From assembly GCF_011601265.1 (NCBI RefSeq), contig NZ_JAAOLX010000005.1, forward strand, positions 124,001 to 188,000: DNA of 64,000 nt, written 5' to 3'. Below, one piece after another: positions 34,904 to 44,697 of this stretch. This DNA comes from Iodobacter violaceini. Lineage in GTDB: Bacteria > Pseudomonadota > Gammaproteobacteria > Burkholderiales > Chitinibacteraceae. Made by a program: the position numbers and the translations under genes. Numbering within the stretch: the stretch's first letter is position 1; each line of letters opens with the position of its first letter. Below the pieces are notes generated by a model that had not been told where the DNA came from, searched no databases, and worked only from the letters and a program-made list of their open reading frames with translations.

Positions 34904-35392
34904 CTATTCAGCCAGCCACTGATACATCACCAGCGTATCCACAAAACCCAGTTGCTTATGCCGGTAAGCTTTAGGCACCCTGCCAATCACTTCAAAACCC
35001 AGCTTTTGCCACAGCGCCACGGCCACGGTATTGCTTGAAACTACGGCATTAAATTGCATGGCTTTAAAACCCAGCGCTAAGGCCCGCTGTTTTGAATGCT
35101 GACACAGCGCTTTGGCCACACCTTTGCCTCTGGCTGCATCTGCCACCATATAGCCGCAATTGCTTACATGTGCGCCCGGGCCGCTGGCATTGGCTTTAAT
35201 GTAATAAGTGCCAAGCACCACACCATCTGCCAGCGCGGCATAGGTTTCGGCAGGCAGGGTGCACCACAGATCAAAGGCCTGCTGCTCAGTTAAGCCGGAA
35301 TCAAATGCATAGGTTTCTTCTGCCTGAATAATTGCAGAAAATACGGGCCAGAAGCGGGAGAATAATTCGGGGGTCATTGCAACAATATTCAT
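34904..35392 (-). CDS. GNAT-family N-acetyltransferase
   Basis: This 162-residue protein has the acetyl-CoA binding motif GYMVADAARGKGVAKALCQHS (here Q/RxxGxG/A is ARGKGVA) and the later motif NAVVSSNTVAVALWQKLGFEVIGRVPKAY of the fold. The acceptor substrate cannot be told. It is 3 bases downstream of the solute-binding protein gene, on the same strand. Confidence 0.88.
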   Translation of the reverse strand: MNIVAMTPELFSRFWPVFSAIIQAEETYAFDSGLTEQQAFDLWCTLPAETYAALADGVVLGTYYIKANASGPGAHVSNCGYMVADAARGKGVAKALCQHSKQRALALGFKAMQFNAVVSSNTVAVALWQKLGFEVIGRVPKAYRHKQLGFVDTLVMYQWLAE

Positions 35393-35395
35393 TCA

Positions 35396-36175
35396 TTATT
35401 TCTCGCGTAAATAAACAGGAATGCGTTTTTTTAATAACTTATCACGCTCATCGCCTATTTTTTTCCAGATACACGTTGCCAGACCAGGGTGCTCTGCATA
35501 AAAAGATTTACTAAAAATTAAAAAATAATCTTTTGTACTGATATCCGGCTCTAAGCGCCTTATTTTAAATTTTTTATGCTGCTCTAAAAAAGCATCGCCC
35601 ACATTTTGCTGGGTTGCATAGGCATCAATACGACCGGCATTTAATTTGGCGAAGTTATTTTCAACACTGAGCGCCGCTTCAAAAGGAATATTAAACCGCT
35701 CCAAATCTTTAACAACCGACCACCCCATATTAGCCCCCACTTTCCCCTTTAAACCCGTCAGGCTCTTCCCGTCCCAAGCCAACTTTGATGACTGATTGAC
35801 AAAAAAAGCGTAACTCAGCGTGGTTAAACGCTGGCTGTGATCAGGTAAATCATCACGCATAGGATAAACAGCAAAGGTGGCACGCTCCCCGGTATAAGAG
35901 AGCATAAGCACGCCCTGAATCAGGTTGCTTTTTAAACTGTTCAGTAATCGCAAAGGCGGATAACGCTCGATATCCGGCACGATACCGCAATGCGTTGCTG
36001 CAGCACGTACCTGTTCAATTGCAATCCCTGGTAAAGGCTGTAACTGCAGGCTGTCTCCCATAATATAAGGAGGAGATGACTGCTGATTCACCCCGATACG
36101 CAGCGTAATCTCTTGCGCGGCAGCCACCGGCAAAAACACTAAAAAATTGATTCCCAAAAACTTTACTTTATTCAT
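35396..36175 (-). CDS. Periplasmic solute-binding protein, family 3-like
   Basis: This 259-residue protein has a signal peptide (about 1-20, ending VAAAQ) and the type 2 periplasmic-binding fold (TLRIGVNQQSSPPYI, GLKGKVGANMGWSVVKDLE, KLNAGRIDAYATQQNVGDAF). Such stand-alone proteins occur in betaproteobacteria without ABC partners. The ligand is unknown; a polar amino acid is only a family guess. It is divergent from ubiC. Confidence 0.85.
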   Translation of the reverse strand: MNKVKFLGINFLVFLPVAAAQEITLRIGVNQQSSPPYIMGDSLQLQPLPGIAIEQVRAAATHCGIVPDIERYPPLRLLNSLKSNLIQGVLMLSYTGERATFAVYPMRDDLPDHSQRLTTLSYAFFVNQSSKLAWDGKSLTGLKGKVGANMGWSVVKDLERFNIPFEAALSVENNFAKLNAGRIDAYATQQNVGDAFLEQHKKFKIRRLEPDISTKDYFLIFSKSFYAEHPGLATCIWKKIGDERDKLLKKRIPVYLREK

Positions 36176-36301
36176 TTTTCCAGCTTAGCAGCAAAGCGTT
36201 AAAACTCCCGCTGCTCATCCCATCAAACTAATAAATATGCCAGCACACAAGCAAGCTGACACTGCTTATAATCTAGCCTCTGTTTACCCTGGCGCATTTT
36301 T

Positions 36302-36835
36302 ATGTCTTTGCCGCATTACTGGCGCACTCCTCTTTGTCTTGCCCCCCGCCCTCTGCACCCATGGCTTACCGAACGCGGTTCTCTGACTGCCATGCTGATG
36401 GCGCATTTTCCTGACATTACTGTCCGGGTGCTGTTTCAGGGCTGGCAAAAAGCCCATCAGGACGAAGCAGATATACTAGGCCCAAAAAGCCACATCGCCT
36501 GCCGCGAAGTGCTGCTGCAAAGCGGACAAACGCCGCTGGTTTACGCCCATAGCATCACCAGCGGATCAGCTTTACGCAAGGGATTTCATTTATTTGGCCG
36601 CACCGGCAGCCGCCCATTAGGCGCTTTACTCTTTGCTGATCCCACCATCCGCCGCTCCGGCCTGAGCTGGTGCTGCATTGATCAGTGCCATCCGCTCTGG
36701 AAAAAAGCCCATGCCGCAGTGGGCAAATTACCGAAAAAGCTATGGGCAAGGCGCTCGGTCTTTTACGCAGGACACGACAAACTACTGGTGACCGAAGTAT
36801 TTCTGCCTGCCCTTTGCCAATACACCCTTGCCTGA
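36302..36835 (+). CDS. ubiC: Chorismate pyruvate-lyase (UbiC)
   Basis: This 177-residue enzyme turns chorismate into 4-hydroxybenzoate and pyruvate, the first step of ubiquinone synthesis. Family features include the Arg in REVLL, TPLVYAHSITSG, PLGALLF and the Glu in VTEVFLPAL near the C-terminus. ubiA follows on the same strand after 74 bases, so the two consecutive steps are co-encoded as in E. coli. Confidence 0.92.
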   Translation: MSLPHYWRTPLCLAPRPLHPWLTERGSLTAMLMAHFPDITVRVLFQGWQKAHQDEADILGPKSHIACREVLLQSGQTPLVYAHSITSGSALRKGFHLFGRTGSRPLGALLFADPTIRRSGLSWCCIDQCHPLWKKAHAAVGKLPKKLWARRSVFYAGHDKLLVTEVFLPALCQYTLA

Positions 36836-36909
36836 AAAACCATGGCAGGCTTGTGCCGCCATTCACCTTGACGCCAGCGCTTTACGGCAGCAAAGTAAGC
36901 GCATATTTT

Positions 36910-37788
36910 ATGAAGCTGACACACCCTATGCTATCCCGTCTTCCTGCTTTCGCCCGCCTGATGCGTATCGACAAACCCATCGGCACTTTATTACTGCTCT
37001 GGCCTACCTTATGGGGGCTGTGGTTTGCCAGCAATGGCCGTCCCGATCCTGTGCTGTTGCTGATTTTTTGCATGGGCACCTTTTTAATGCGCGCCGCAGG
37101 CTGCGTGATCAACGATTATTGCGACCGTGATTTTGATGGCCATGTGGCACGCACCCATGCCCGGCCCTTAGTCTCTGGCGAAGTGCGTCCTAAAGAAGCG
37201 CTCCTTCTGGCCGCAGGGCTGGCAGCCACCGCATTTTTACTGGTACTGCCTTTAAACAGGCTGACACTGCTGCTTTCTGTCCCCGCCGTATTTCTGGCAG
37301 GCTCTTACCCGCTGACCAAACGCTTTCTGGCCCTGCCGCAAGCCTATTTAGGCATCGCCTTTGGCTTTGGCATCCCCATGGCCTTTGCCGCGCAAACCGG
37401 CAGCGTGCCTGCATTTGCATGGATCTTACTGCTGGCCAATATTTTATGGACCATCGCATATGATACCGAATACGCCATGGTTGACCGGCCCGACGATTTA
37501 AAAATCGGCATCAAAACCTCTGCCATCACCTTTGGCCGCTTTGATGTGATTGCGGTGATGCTCTGCTTTACAGGCTTTATTGCCCTGATGGTATGGCTGG
37601 GGCTGCAAAGCCAGCGCGGCCTGATTTACTTTATCTCGCTGCTGATTGCCAGCGGCCTGATCGCACAGCAATACAGCCAGATCATGGCCCGCGAACCCGC
37701 AGCTTGCTTTAAAGCTTTTCTAAGTAACAACAGGGTGGGCGCGGTGATTTTTATGGGTCTGGTTTTAGATTATGGGCTTAGCCACTGA
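36910..37788 (+). CDS. ubiA: 4-hydroxybenzoate polyprenyltransferase (UbiA)
   Basis: From ATG 36910 this integral membrane enzyme has 292 residues, the usual length; a longer frame overlaps ubiC and is unlikely. It joins the polyprenyl chain to 4-hydroxybenzoate. The two Asp-rich Mg-diphosphate motifs are visible: INDYCDRDFDGHVARTHARPL (here NDxxDxxxD) and YDTEYAMVDRPDDLKIGIKT. Eight or nine membrane helices follow the family pattern (IDKPIGTLLLLWPTLWGLW at the start). Confidence 0.95.
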   Translation: MKLTHPMLSRLPAFARLMRIDKPIGTLLLLWPTLWGLWFASNGRPDPVLLLIFCMGTFLMRAAGCVINDYCDRDFDGHVARTHARPLVSGEVRPKEALLLAAGLAATAFLLVLPLNRLTLLLSVPAVFLAGSYPLTKRFLALPQAYLGIAFGFGIPMAFAAQTGSVPAFAWILLLANILWTIAYDTEYAMVDRPDDLKIGIKTSAITFGRFDVIAVMLCFTGFIALMVWLGLQSQRGLIYFISLLIASGLIAQQYSQIMAREPAACFKAFLSNNRVGAVIFMGLVLDYGLSH

Positions 37789-37852
37789 TTTCATGGAAAG
37801 TAGCGGTCTGCTCTTCTCCCGATGAGCCCCTCTGCCGACGGAGACCTCCCGA

Positions 37853-38527
37853 ATGAAAAAGATCATCACCGCCCTGCTGCTCACCTGCCTGAGCACGGCT
37901 GCTTTTGCAGAAGTAAAAAATACAAAAAACCTGCCCGGCCATTATTATCTGCAAGGCATACGTGAAGTAGGCTCTGAGCTATTACTCGGCCAGGATGGTA
38001 AGTTTCAGTGGATGACAAGCTATGGCGGCTTCGATCAATTTGCCCATGGCTCATGGCATCTGGAAAAAGATAAAGTGATACTGGTATCCAGCCCACAGGC
38101 TGAAAACCCGGAATTTCGCTTATTCAGCGATGAAGAAATGCGGATTAATAAGCCGGCAGAAGCAGGAACATGGGTAGCCATCACCGGCGTGCCCGGGCTG
38201 GGGCCCATTCCTGGGATTGAAGTCAGATTTGAAAGTAAATCGGGAAAAATATCAGATGCCATCACAGATAAAAATGGGGATGCCATTATTGAGATGCCCG
38301 AAAGTGAAGAGTGGGCCAGAGCAGCACTTCGCAAAGGTAAAAGCGCCTGGCAATGGTTTGACATCCCTGCAGAGCGCCGTCAGGAAAGGCTGGCCGCTTT
38401 TGCCAGCCTGGACAGAAACCAGGCAAGGCCGGTGCCATTTGAAAAGCTGCCACTGCAAATAGAAGAAGACGGCTTACGTATTGTTGATGACAGCGTTCCG
38501 GCGCGGCTTATTTACGTCAAGCAATAA
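37853..38527 (+). CDS. Secreted protein of unknown function
   Basis: This 224-residue protein has a clear signal peptide (about 1-20, ending AAFAEV) and a mostly beta-like mature part. The sequence DGKFQWMTSYGGFDQFAHGSWHLEKDKVILVSSP (split here as several short strands) is like the repeated pattern of small lipocalin-like or META-type periplasmic proteins, but I cannot place it in a family. A stem-loop (38537-38561) follows the stop. It stands alone between ubiA and the NUDIX gene. Confidence 0.75.
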   Translation: MKKIITALLLTCLSTAAFAEVKNTKNLPGHYYLQGIREVGSELLLGQDGKFQWMTSYGGFDQFAHGSWHLEKDKVILVSSPQAENPEFRLFSDEEMRINKPAEAGTWVAITGVPGLGPIPGIEVRFESKSGKISDAITDKNGDAIIEMPESEEWARAALRKGKSAWQWFDIPAERRQERLAAFASLDRNQARPVPFEKLPLQIEEDGLRIVDDSVPARLIYVKQ

Positions 38528-38536
38528 CCCGCTTAT

Positions 38537-38561
38537 GCACAGAGCCTGGCTGGCTCTGTGC
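38537..38561. terminator. Hairpin between convergent genes
   Basis: GCACAGAGCC and GGCTCTGTGC form a perfect 10-base-pair stem with a 5-base loop between the secreted-protein gene and the convergent NUDIX gene. No long T-run, so it is a moderate terminator candidate. Confidence 0.5.
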
Positions 38562-38564
38562 TCA

Positions 38565-39113
38565 TCAGCCACGCAGCATTTTCTCTGCCCAGAAAATCCC
38601 GGCAACCGTTTTACCATCGGTAATCGATCCATCCAGCACGCCAGCAATCAAATCATCAAGGCTGACCGCCACGCATTCTACAAACTCACCTTCATCCAGC
38701 TGAGGCTTGCCCGCCGTTAAGTTTTGCGCCAGGTAAAAGTGAATTTCTTCATTGGTGTAGCTGATAATCGGATGGTGAACGCCCAGCTTTTGCCATTCTT
38801 GCGCGGTGTAGCCGGTTTCTTCCAAGAGCTCGCGCTGGCCGCAAGCCAGCGCATCCTCACCTGCATCCAGCTTGCCTGCAGGAAACTCCAGGTACACGCG
38901 GTGCATAGGGTAGCGATATTGCCGCTCCATCAGCAGCTTGCCGTCCGGCAAAACCGGGATAATCATCACCGCACCGGGGTGAATCACATATTCACGCGTG
39001 GCCTGGCTGCCATCGGGCAGGCGTACGGTATCGCGGTTGATATGCAAAAGCGCGCCATCAAAAACCCGCTCGCTGCTGATTTTTTCTTCAATTAAATGTT
39101 GATCTTTTTGCAT
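38565..39113 (-). CDS. NUDIX hydrolase, ADP-ribose pyrophosphatase-like
   Basis: From ATG 39113 (GGAA just upstream) the protein has 182 residues. It has the NUDIX box GEDALACGQRELLEETGY with the REUXEE core, preceded by EFPAGKLDAG, typical of the ADP-ribose pyrophosphatase (NudF) branch. The reaction would cut ADP-ribose into AMP and ribose 5-phosphate. An upstream ATG at 39125 without a ribosome site is the alternative start. Confidence 0.9.
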   Translation of the reverse strand: MQKDQHLIEEKISSERVFDGALLHINRDTVRLPDGSQATREYVIHPGAVMIIPVLPDGKLLMERQYRYPMHRVYLEFPAGKLDAGEDALACGQRELLEETGYTAQEWQKLGVHHPIISYTNEEIHFYLAQNLTAGKPQLDEGEFVECVAVSLDDLIAGVLDGSITDGKTVAGIFWAEKMLRG

Positions 39114-39417
39114 GGATTCCAGCATTTCAGTCGTTAAAAAGTTTTACAGACACAGCGCTGAACAAACCGCCGCTGCTTATCATCTCTTTCGTGCAATGGT
39201 TTCATCATCACGCTTATTGCAGTGCTGCAGCAATTTACCACGGTGGCTATGCAGTATGTGCTGAATACCCTTGAATACGACGGCTGCTTAATATGGGTGT
39301 GTGCAAGGGCTTGTAACCGGAGCCTGCCTGTTTTGCTGACAGTCCGGCGGTAAAATCAATCCTTCAGTCTGAACTCTGCCCGGGCCATTATTAATAGCGC
39401 ACTGGCACCTTATTCAT
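39114..39417. other. Intergenic region between nudix and vsr genes
   Basis: About 300 bases with no gene seen on either strand and no recognised repeat. It includes the promoter region of the NUDIX gene. Confidence 0.5.
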
Positions 39418-39879
39418 TCACGGGCTGAAGTCGGCCACGCCGGCAACCGGGCAAACCAGCTGTTCTTCAAGGCTCGCCAGTATCCGCCGGCTAACCTCCG
39501 CCAGCCCCGGCCCTGATGAGCGAAGGCTGCATTCCCACACGATAAGCACCCGCCAGCCCAGCGCGGTTAATTGTTCAGTATTGCGCTGATCCCGTTTGCA
39601 GTTGCCGCTGATTTTTTCACGCCAGAATTCAGAATTAGTCTGAGGAAGGCGAAAATATTTGCAGCTGTGGCCATGCCAGAAGCAGCCATGAATAAAAATC
39701 ACAGTCCGAAATTTTGGCAGCACAAGATCCGGCTTGCCGGGAAGATCAGCCCGGTGCAGCCGGTAGCGGATACCGGCTGCATGAAGGCTGCAACGAATCA
39801 GCCTTTCAGGGCGTGTGTTGCACGAGCGGATCGCCCGCATATTCTTGCTGCGGGTGGCCGGGCTGTGTACGTCGCTCAT
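39418..39879 (-). CDS. vsr: Very short patch repair endonuclease (Vsr)
   Basis: From ATG 39879 this protein has 153 residues, close to E. coli Vsr. The N-terminus [17 protein letters not shown] aligns with the E. coli start, which fixes the start over the longer frame to 39915. Catalytic motifs are KPDLVLP with the active-site Asp, GCFWHGHSC with zinc/His ligands, and [11 protein letters not shown] near the C-terminus. Vsr nicks next to T in T:G mismatches made by deamination of 5-methylcytosine in CCWGG sites. It overlaps the 3' end of dcm by 74 bases in another frame, as in E. coli. Confidence 0.93.
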   Translation of the reverse strand: MSDVHSPATRSKNMRAIRSCNTRPERLIRCSLHAAGIRYRLHRADLPGKPDLVLPKFRTVIFIHGCFWHGHSCKYFRLPQTNSEFWREKISGNCKRDQRNTEQLTALGWRVLIVWECSLRSSGPGLAEVSRRILASLEEQLVCPVAGVADFSP

Positions 39880-41233
39880 CGATATCCAGCCGAAGTTGTT
39901 CATATCTGGCGGCAATTGCGGCTGTAATACGGGGCTGCATCAGCCTGGCAATCGCTGAAAATACCGGCACAACAACAGAGTTTCCAAACTGCTTATAGGC
40001 CTGCGTGTCTGAAACCGGAATTCTGAATTCACTGTGTCCTGCGCTGTCATACCCCATCAGTCTGGCGCATTCACGCGGGGTAAGGCGGCGGGGCCGGTAT
40101 TTAATATTTTGCGGATCGTAAAAATCTTTGCTCTGATCAAAGCCACGATCAATCAGAATTTCAGAGCCATCTTTGTAATAACGTGCGGACAATGTACGGG
40201 TGATATCGTTTTCTTTAACAAGGCCATAACCAAAACCATTGCCTTTGGCTTTATGCTTGATCGAATAATTAAAAAGATATTCCCACAGTTTTTCAGTCAG
40301 GATGTACTTGCTGTCCACCTGCGGCTCCAGAATATCCCCCAGAACAGGCTTCACTTTTGGAAAAAAGCGGCTGATATCCCTCAGGGTAAAGCCATCATGA
40401 ATGCCCAGGTCTTTACGAAAGCCCACCAGCGCAATCCGCTCCCGGTGCTGGGGAACAAAATGCTGGCCGTCCACAATTTTCGGGTCGGCAGCGCCATCGT
40501 CATGGGCATCTGCCACCCAATAACCCAGCTCATCCAGCGCTTCCATAATCACTTTAAACGTCTTGCCCTTATCATGACTTTTCAGGTTTTTAACGTTTTC
40601 CAGTAAAAAGGCAACCGGGCGCTTTACTTCCAGGATTTTGGCCACATCAAAAAACAGCGTTCCCTGGGTTTTACATTCAAATCCATGCACACGGCCCATT
40701 GAATTTTTCTTGGAAACCCCGGCAATAGAAAAAGGCTGGCAGGGAAAGCCCGCCAGCAAAACATCATGATCCGGAATCATCCGGTGAATATTCTGAAACA
40801 CCTCTTCAGCCGTCACATCTTCCCGGTCGCTCAGGGTTACTTTACGGATATCATCGTTAAAGCGGTGCAGCGGGTCTGCATAGTGATTGGCTTTATAGGT
40901 TCTGACCGAATAAGCATTCCATTCGCTGGTAAATACACAGCGCCCGCCTGCAGCCTCAAAGCCTTTGCGGATACCGCCAATCCCTGCAAACAAATCAATA
41001 AAATCAAAACCAGGCCGCCGGTAATGGGCTGGTCGTGCGGGCAACAGGCTTTGCAGGGCTTCAAATTCATGCTGGCTCAGGCGTGGCTGAGCTTTGCCAT
41101 TGATCCAGCGGCTGAGAGTCTCCCGGCTCCAGTGCCCGGGTGTGATGTCGTCCAAAAACCCTGCAATAAACTTTTCGTCATATATTTCTAAAACGGACTG
41201 GAGAAGTCTTAATTCTTCATTGTGTTCGGACAT
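39806..41233 (-). CDS. dcm: DNA cytosine-5 methyltransferase (Dcm-like)
   Basis: From ATG 41233 the protein has 475 residues, near E. coli Dcm (472). Motif I is [16 protein letters not shown], motif [14 protein letters not shown] with the catalytic Cys, motif [11 protein letters not shown], motif VIII QHRERI, and motif X near [14 protein letters not shown]. The target-recognition segment [21 protein letters not shown] is close to Dcm, so CCWGG methylation is the likely specificity. No restriction endonuclease gene is adjacent. A start at 41278 is an alternative. Confidence 0.93.
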   Translation of the reverse strand: MSEHNEELRLLQSVLEIYDEKFIAGFLDDITPGHWSRETLSRWINGKAQPRLSQHEFEALQSLLPARPAHYRRPGFDFIDLFAGIGGIRKGFEAAGGRCVFTSEWNAYSVRTYKANHYADPLHRFNDDIRKVTLSDREDVTAEEVFQNIHRMIPDHDVLLAGFPCQPFSIAGVSKKNSMGRVHGFECKTQGTLFFDVAKILEVKRPVAFLLENVKNLKSHDKGKTFKVIMEALDELGYWVADAHDDGAADPKIVDGQHFVPQHRERIALVGFRKDLGIHDGFTLRDISRFFPKVKPVLGDILEPQVDSKYILTEKLWEYLFNYSIKHKAKGNGFGYGLVKENDITRTLSARYYKDGSEILIDRGFDQSKDFYDPQNIKYRPRRLTPRECARLMGYDSAGHSEFRIPVSDTQAYKQFGNSVVVPVFSAIARLMQPRITAAIAARYEQLRLDIDERRTQPGHPQQEYAGDPLVQHTP

Positions 41234-41475
41234 GCCGGTAAACCTTCGCGCGGGGTTAAATCTATGGCGTATTTTCACACAATTAACCCGGCGACTCCAG
41301 AACGAGCGTTCTGTCTTGTCTGCGTGTTTTTACCCTGTTTGCTTTAAAGCTAAAAACAAGAGCTTGCAGCGAAAGGTATTTTTGCCCGCTGATAAAATAA
41401 CACTGCAAATACGGCCATGGATAATCATAAAAAGATGTAATCCATTTTATTGAGCACCACTCACTGCAGCAGCCA

Positions 41476-43923
41476 TTACAATTTAACGCTGCTGCTATTC
41501 CATATTTTACGGGCGTATTCGCTGATACTGCGGTCTGATGAAAAACGCCCCATTCCAGCCACATTCAGCAGGGCTTTTTTATGCCATTCAAATGGTTTTA
41601 AATACAGCGCATCAGCTTTTGCCTGCACTTTGACATAATCTGCAAAATCCGCCAATAATTGATAATGATCGCCCCAATTCACCAGCAAATCAAAAATGAC
41701 CCGATAGCGCTCTGGCTCTTCCGGGCTAAAAAAACCGGATGCAATCTGATTTAAAACCTCATGCAAAACCGGATCGGCCTCATATATCGCACGCGGATTA
41801 TAAGATTCCTGCCGCAGACGCTGCACATCATCGCTATTATTGCCAAATATAAAGATATTATCTGCACCCACTGCCTGGCCAATCTCAATATTTGCACCAT
41901 CCAGTGTGCCAATTGTGATGGCACCATTTAGTGCAAATTTCATATTGCCTGTGCCCGAGGCCTCGGTGCCTGCGGTAGAGATTTGCTCGGATAAATCGGC
42001 CGCCGGAATAATGATTTCAGCAAGGCTTACACTATAATTGGGGATAAACACCACCTTCAGCTTATCGCCCACACGGGCATCATGGTTTATTTTTGCACCA
42101 ATATCATTAATCAGATGAATAAATAATTTAGCCAGTTTATAGGCCGATGCAGCTTTCCCGGCAAAAACCACCACCCTTGGCACGATGGCCGCATCCGGAT
42201 TTTTTAAAATAAAGTTATAACGGGCAACCACATGCAACAGATTAAGTAATTGCCGTTTATATTCATGAATGCGTTTTACCTGCACATCAAATAAAGCATC
42301 CGGCGAAACCATACCGCCTAAATGCGTGGCGATATAGCGCACTAAGCGCTCTTTATTGGCCCGCTTCGCCTGCATAAAATCAGTAATAAACGCTTCATCC
42401 TCAGCCAGAGGCTTTAACTCGGCTAATTCATCTAAATTAACCCGCCATGTTTTGCCTATTTTCTGATCAATTAATGCCGCCAAAGGCCGGTTGGCCTGAG
42501 CCAGCCAGCGCCTTGGCGTAATGCCATTGGTGACATTAGTAAAACGCTCTGGGTAAATTCGTGCAAAATCGGCAAAGATAGTCGACTTCATTAATTGCGA
42601 ATGCAAGGCTGAAACGCCATTGACTTTATGGCTGGCCACTACGGCAATATAAGCCATACGTATTTTGCGCTCACCCGATTCATCCACCAGTGAAACACGG
42701 CGAATTAAATCTGCATCATCCGGAAAGTGCTGTTTTACCTCTGTAAGAAAACGTGCATTAATATCAAAGATAATTTTTAAATGCCGGGGCAGCCAGTGTG
42801 CAAACATCTCTACCGGCCAGGTTTCCAGCGCTTCACTCATTAAAGTATGGTTGGTGTATGAGAATATTTTCTGCGTATATCCCCATGCGGTATCCCAATC
42901 AAGATGATATTCATCCATTAAAATGCGCATTAATTCCGGCACCGCCAGTACAGGATGCGTATCGTTTAAATGAATGGCAGTTTTATTAATCAGCTGATTA
43001 AAATCTTCATGGGTCAGTAAATAACGGTGCACAATATCTTGTAAAGACGCTGAAACAAAGAAATACTCTTGCCGCAGCCTTAATTCTTTACCATGCTGGG
43101 TAGAATCATCGGGGTATAAAACCCTGGAAACATTTTCACTATGGTTTTTCTCTTCTACCGCAGCAATATAATCACCCTGATTAAACATATGTAAATTAAT
43201 ACTGCGCGAAGCCCTGGCCGACCAAAGCCTGAGCGTATTGGTTGCCGTGGTCTGATATCCCGGAATTATATAATCATAAGCCATGGCCAATACATCCTGT
43301 GTATCCAGCCAGTGCACCGTATTGCCAGTGGCTTCTATACGCCCGCCAAATTGCACTACATATTGCACTTCATCTCTGGGGAATTCCCACACATTTAAAG
43401 CAGACAGCCAGGTATCGGGCGCTTCTACTTGCTGGCCATCAATAATACGCTGCTTAAACATGCCAAAATCATAGCGAATACCATAGGCAAAACCCGGCAC
43501 GCCCATCGTGGCCATTGAATCTAAAAAACACGCAGCCAGCCTGCCCAGGCCGCCATTACCCAAAGCCGCATCCGGCTCGTAATCCAGAATCTCATTTAAA
43601 TCCACACCCATTTCATCAAGTGCTTCTTTAACCGGCTCGAATAATTCCAGCGCCAATAGCGCATTGGATAAAGCGCGGCCAATCAAAAACTCCATCGATA
43701 AATAATAAACCCGCTTTAAATCCTGAGAATACTGCGCCCGCGTGGTGCGCATCCAGCGCTCCACCAGCCTGTCCCGCACTGCCAGAAAAGTGGCATTCAG
43801 CCAGTCTTTAGGCTGGGCCACAATCGGATCTTTGCCAATAAAAAACACCAGCTTATTGGCAATAGCATGCTTTAAAGCATCGCTGTCATTACCGGGTGAA
43901 TCGTATTCAAAAGATACCGTCAT
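41476..43923 (-). CDS. glgP: Glycogen phosphorylase (GlgP)
   Basis: From ATG 43923 (AAAGGAG five bases upstream) the protein has 815 residues, the family size. It removes glucose 1-phosphate from glycogen chains using pyridoxal phosphate; the PLP-lysine block [15 protein letters not shown] is visible near 665. Other landmarks are the N-terminal [11 protein letters not shown] and the nucleotide loop [17 protein letters not shown]. It is the last gene of the glg unit, 30 bases after the HAD gene, so synthesis and breakdown genes are co-encoded. Confidence 0.95.
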   Translation of the reverse strand: MTVSFEYDSPGNDSDALKHAIANKLVFFIGKDPIVAQPKDWLNATFLAVRDRLVERWMRTTRAQYSQDLKRVYYLSMEFLIGRALSNALLALELFEPVKEALDEMGVDLNEILDYEPDAALGNGGLGRLAACFLDSMATMGVPGFAYGIRYDFGMFKQRIIDGQQVEAPDTWLSALNVWEFPRDEVQYVVQFGGRIEATGNTVHWLDTQDVLAMAYDYIIPGYQTTATNTLRLWSARASRSINLHMFNQGDYIAAVEEKNHSENVSRVLYPDDSTQHGKELRLRQEYFFVSASLQDIVHRYLLTHEDFNQLINKTAIHLNDTHPVLAVPELMRILMDEYHLDWDTAWGYTQKIFSYTNHTLMSEALETWPVEMFAHWLPRHLKIIFDINARFLTEVKQHFPDDADLIRRVSLVDESGERKIRMAYIAVVASHKVNGVSALHSQLMKSTIFADFARIYPERFTNVTNGITPRRWLAQANRPLAALIDQKIGKTWRVNLDELAELKPLAEDEAFITDFMQAKRANKERLVRYIATHLGGMVSPDALFDVQVKRIHEYKRQLLNLLHVVARYNFILKNPDAAIVPRVVVFAGKAASAYKLAKLFIHLINDIGAKINHDARVGDKLKVVFIPNYSVSLAEIIIPAADLSEQISTAGTEASGTGNMKFALNGAITIGTLDGANIEIGQAVGADNIFIFGNNSDDVQRLRQESYNPRAIYEADPVLHEVLNQIASGFFSPEEPERYRVIFDLLVNWGDHYQLLADFADYVKVQAKADALYLKPFEWHKKALLNVAGMGRFSSDRSISEYARKIWNSSSVKL

Positions 43924-43953
43924 GGGGCGCTCCTTTAATACTGCAGCAATCAA

Positions 43954-44613
43954 CTATGTGATAAGACCCAATTCCTCTAATGCACTGATCAGGTTTTTGC
44001 CTGGATGATGCGGCTCAATTTGAAAAGTGCGCATGCCTAATTCTTGCGCCGGGCGAATATCTCTGATTAAGCAATCACCAATCATGGCTGCATCAGCAGC
44101 CTTCACACCCAGCCGATCAAGTGCAAATTGAAAAATGCCGTGTGCTGGTTTCCAATAGTTGCAATCCATGGGGGTAATGACTGCATTTACATGAAAATCT
44201 AAATTCATTTTTTTTGTTTTATATTGCTGCTGCTCACGATCACCATTGGTGATAATGACTTTAGGAATATCTTTGGTCAGCGCAAAAAAATCGGCAACTT
44301 CCGGAAAACAGCGCCATGAATTTTCATAAGTGATTAAATAGGGTAAAAATGCATCATCAGCGGCCTGAGCGGATAATTCTTGCCCTAAGAATGCTTGCAC
44401 TCTTTGCCTGCGTTGCTCAAGAAATGATAATTCTCCACGCTCAAATTGTTGCCAGTATTTTTTTGAAACTTCCCGCCAGTGTCTGAATAAATCAGCCTGA
44501 TTTAAATCAGGCAGCAAGGCCTTATTTGCATCAATAAAAGCGGTGAGCGCCTGGTTGCTGGCGTATTGATCATCGAGCAGGGTGTCATCCAGATCCAATA
44601 AAATTGCACGCAT
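43954..44613 (-). CDS. HAD-superfamily hydrolase (YjjG/phosphoglycolate-phosphatase-like)
   Basis: This 219-residue phosphatase has motif I LLDLDDTLLDD, motif II VIITNGDR, motif III Lys in YWKPAHGIF and motif IV AMIGDCLIRDI. The cap is helical, of the C1 type. Substrate unknown; sugar phosphates or nucleotides are typical. It lies between glgA and glgP on the same strand, 30 bases before glgP. Its place among the glycogen genes suggests a sugar-phosphate role but does not prove it. Confidence 0.85.
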   Translation of the reverse strand: MRAILLDLDDTLLDDQYASNQALTAFIDANKALLPDLNQADLFRHWREVSKKYWQQFERGELSFLEQRRQRVQAFLGQELSAQAADDAFLPYLITYENSWRCFPEVADFFALTKDIPKVIITNGDREQQQYKTKKMNLDFHVNAVITPMDCNYWKPAHGIFQFALDRLGVKAADAAMIGDCLIRDIRPAQELGMRTFQIEPHHPGKNLISALEELGLIT

Positions 44614-44697
44614 ATTTTTCCAATCATTAATTTAATCAAACATATCACCCGGTGAACTCCCCCTTCTGGTTTTCTCCGTGCCTGCAAACCTTTTTTC

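Noticed and set aside
40034-40606. 190-codon frame on the plus strand
   Set aside because: It is antisense to dcm, which has full motif support.
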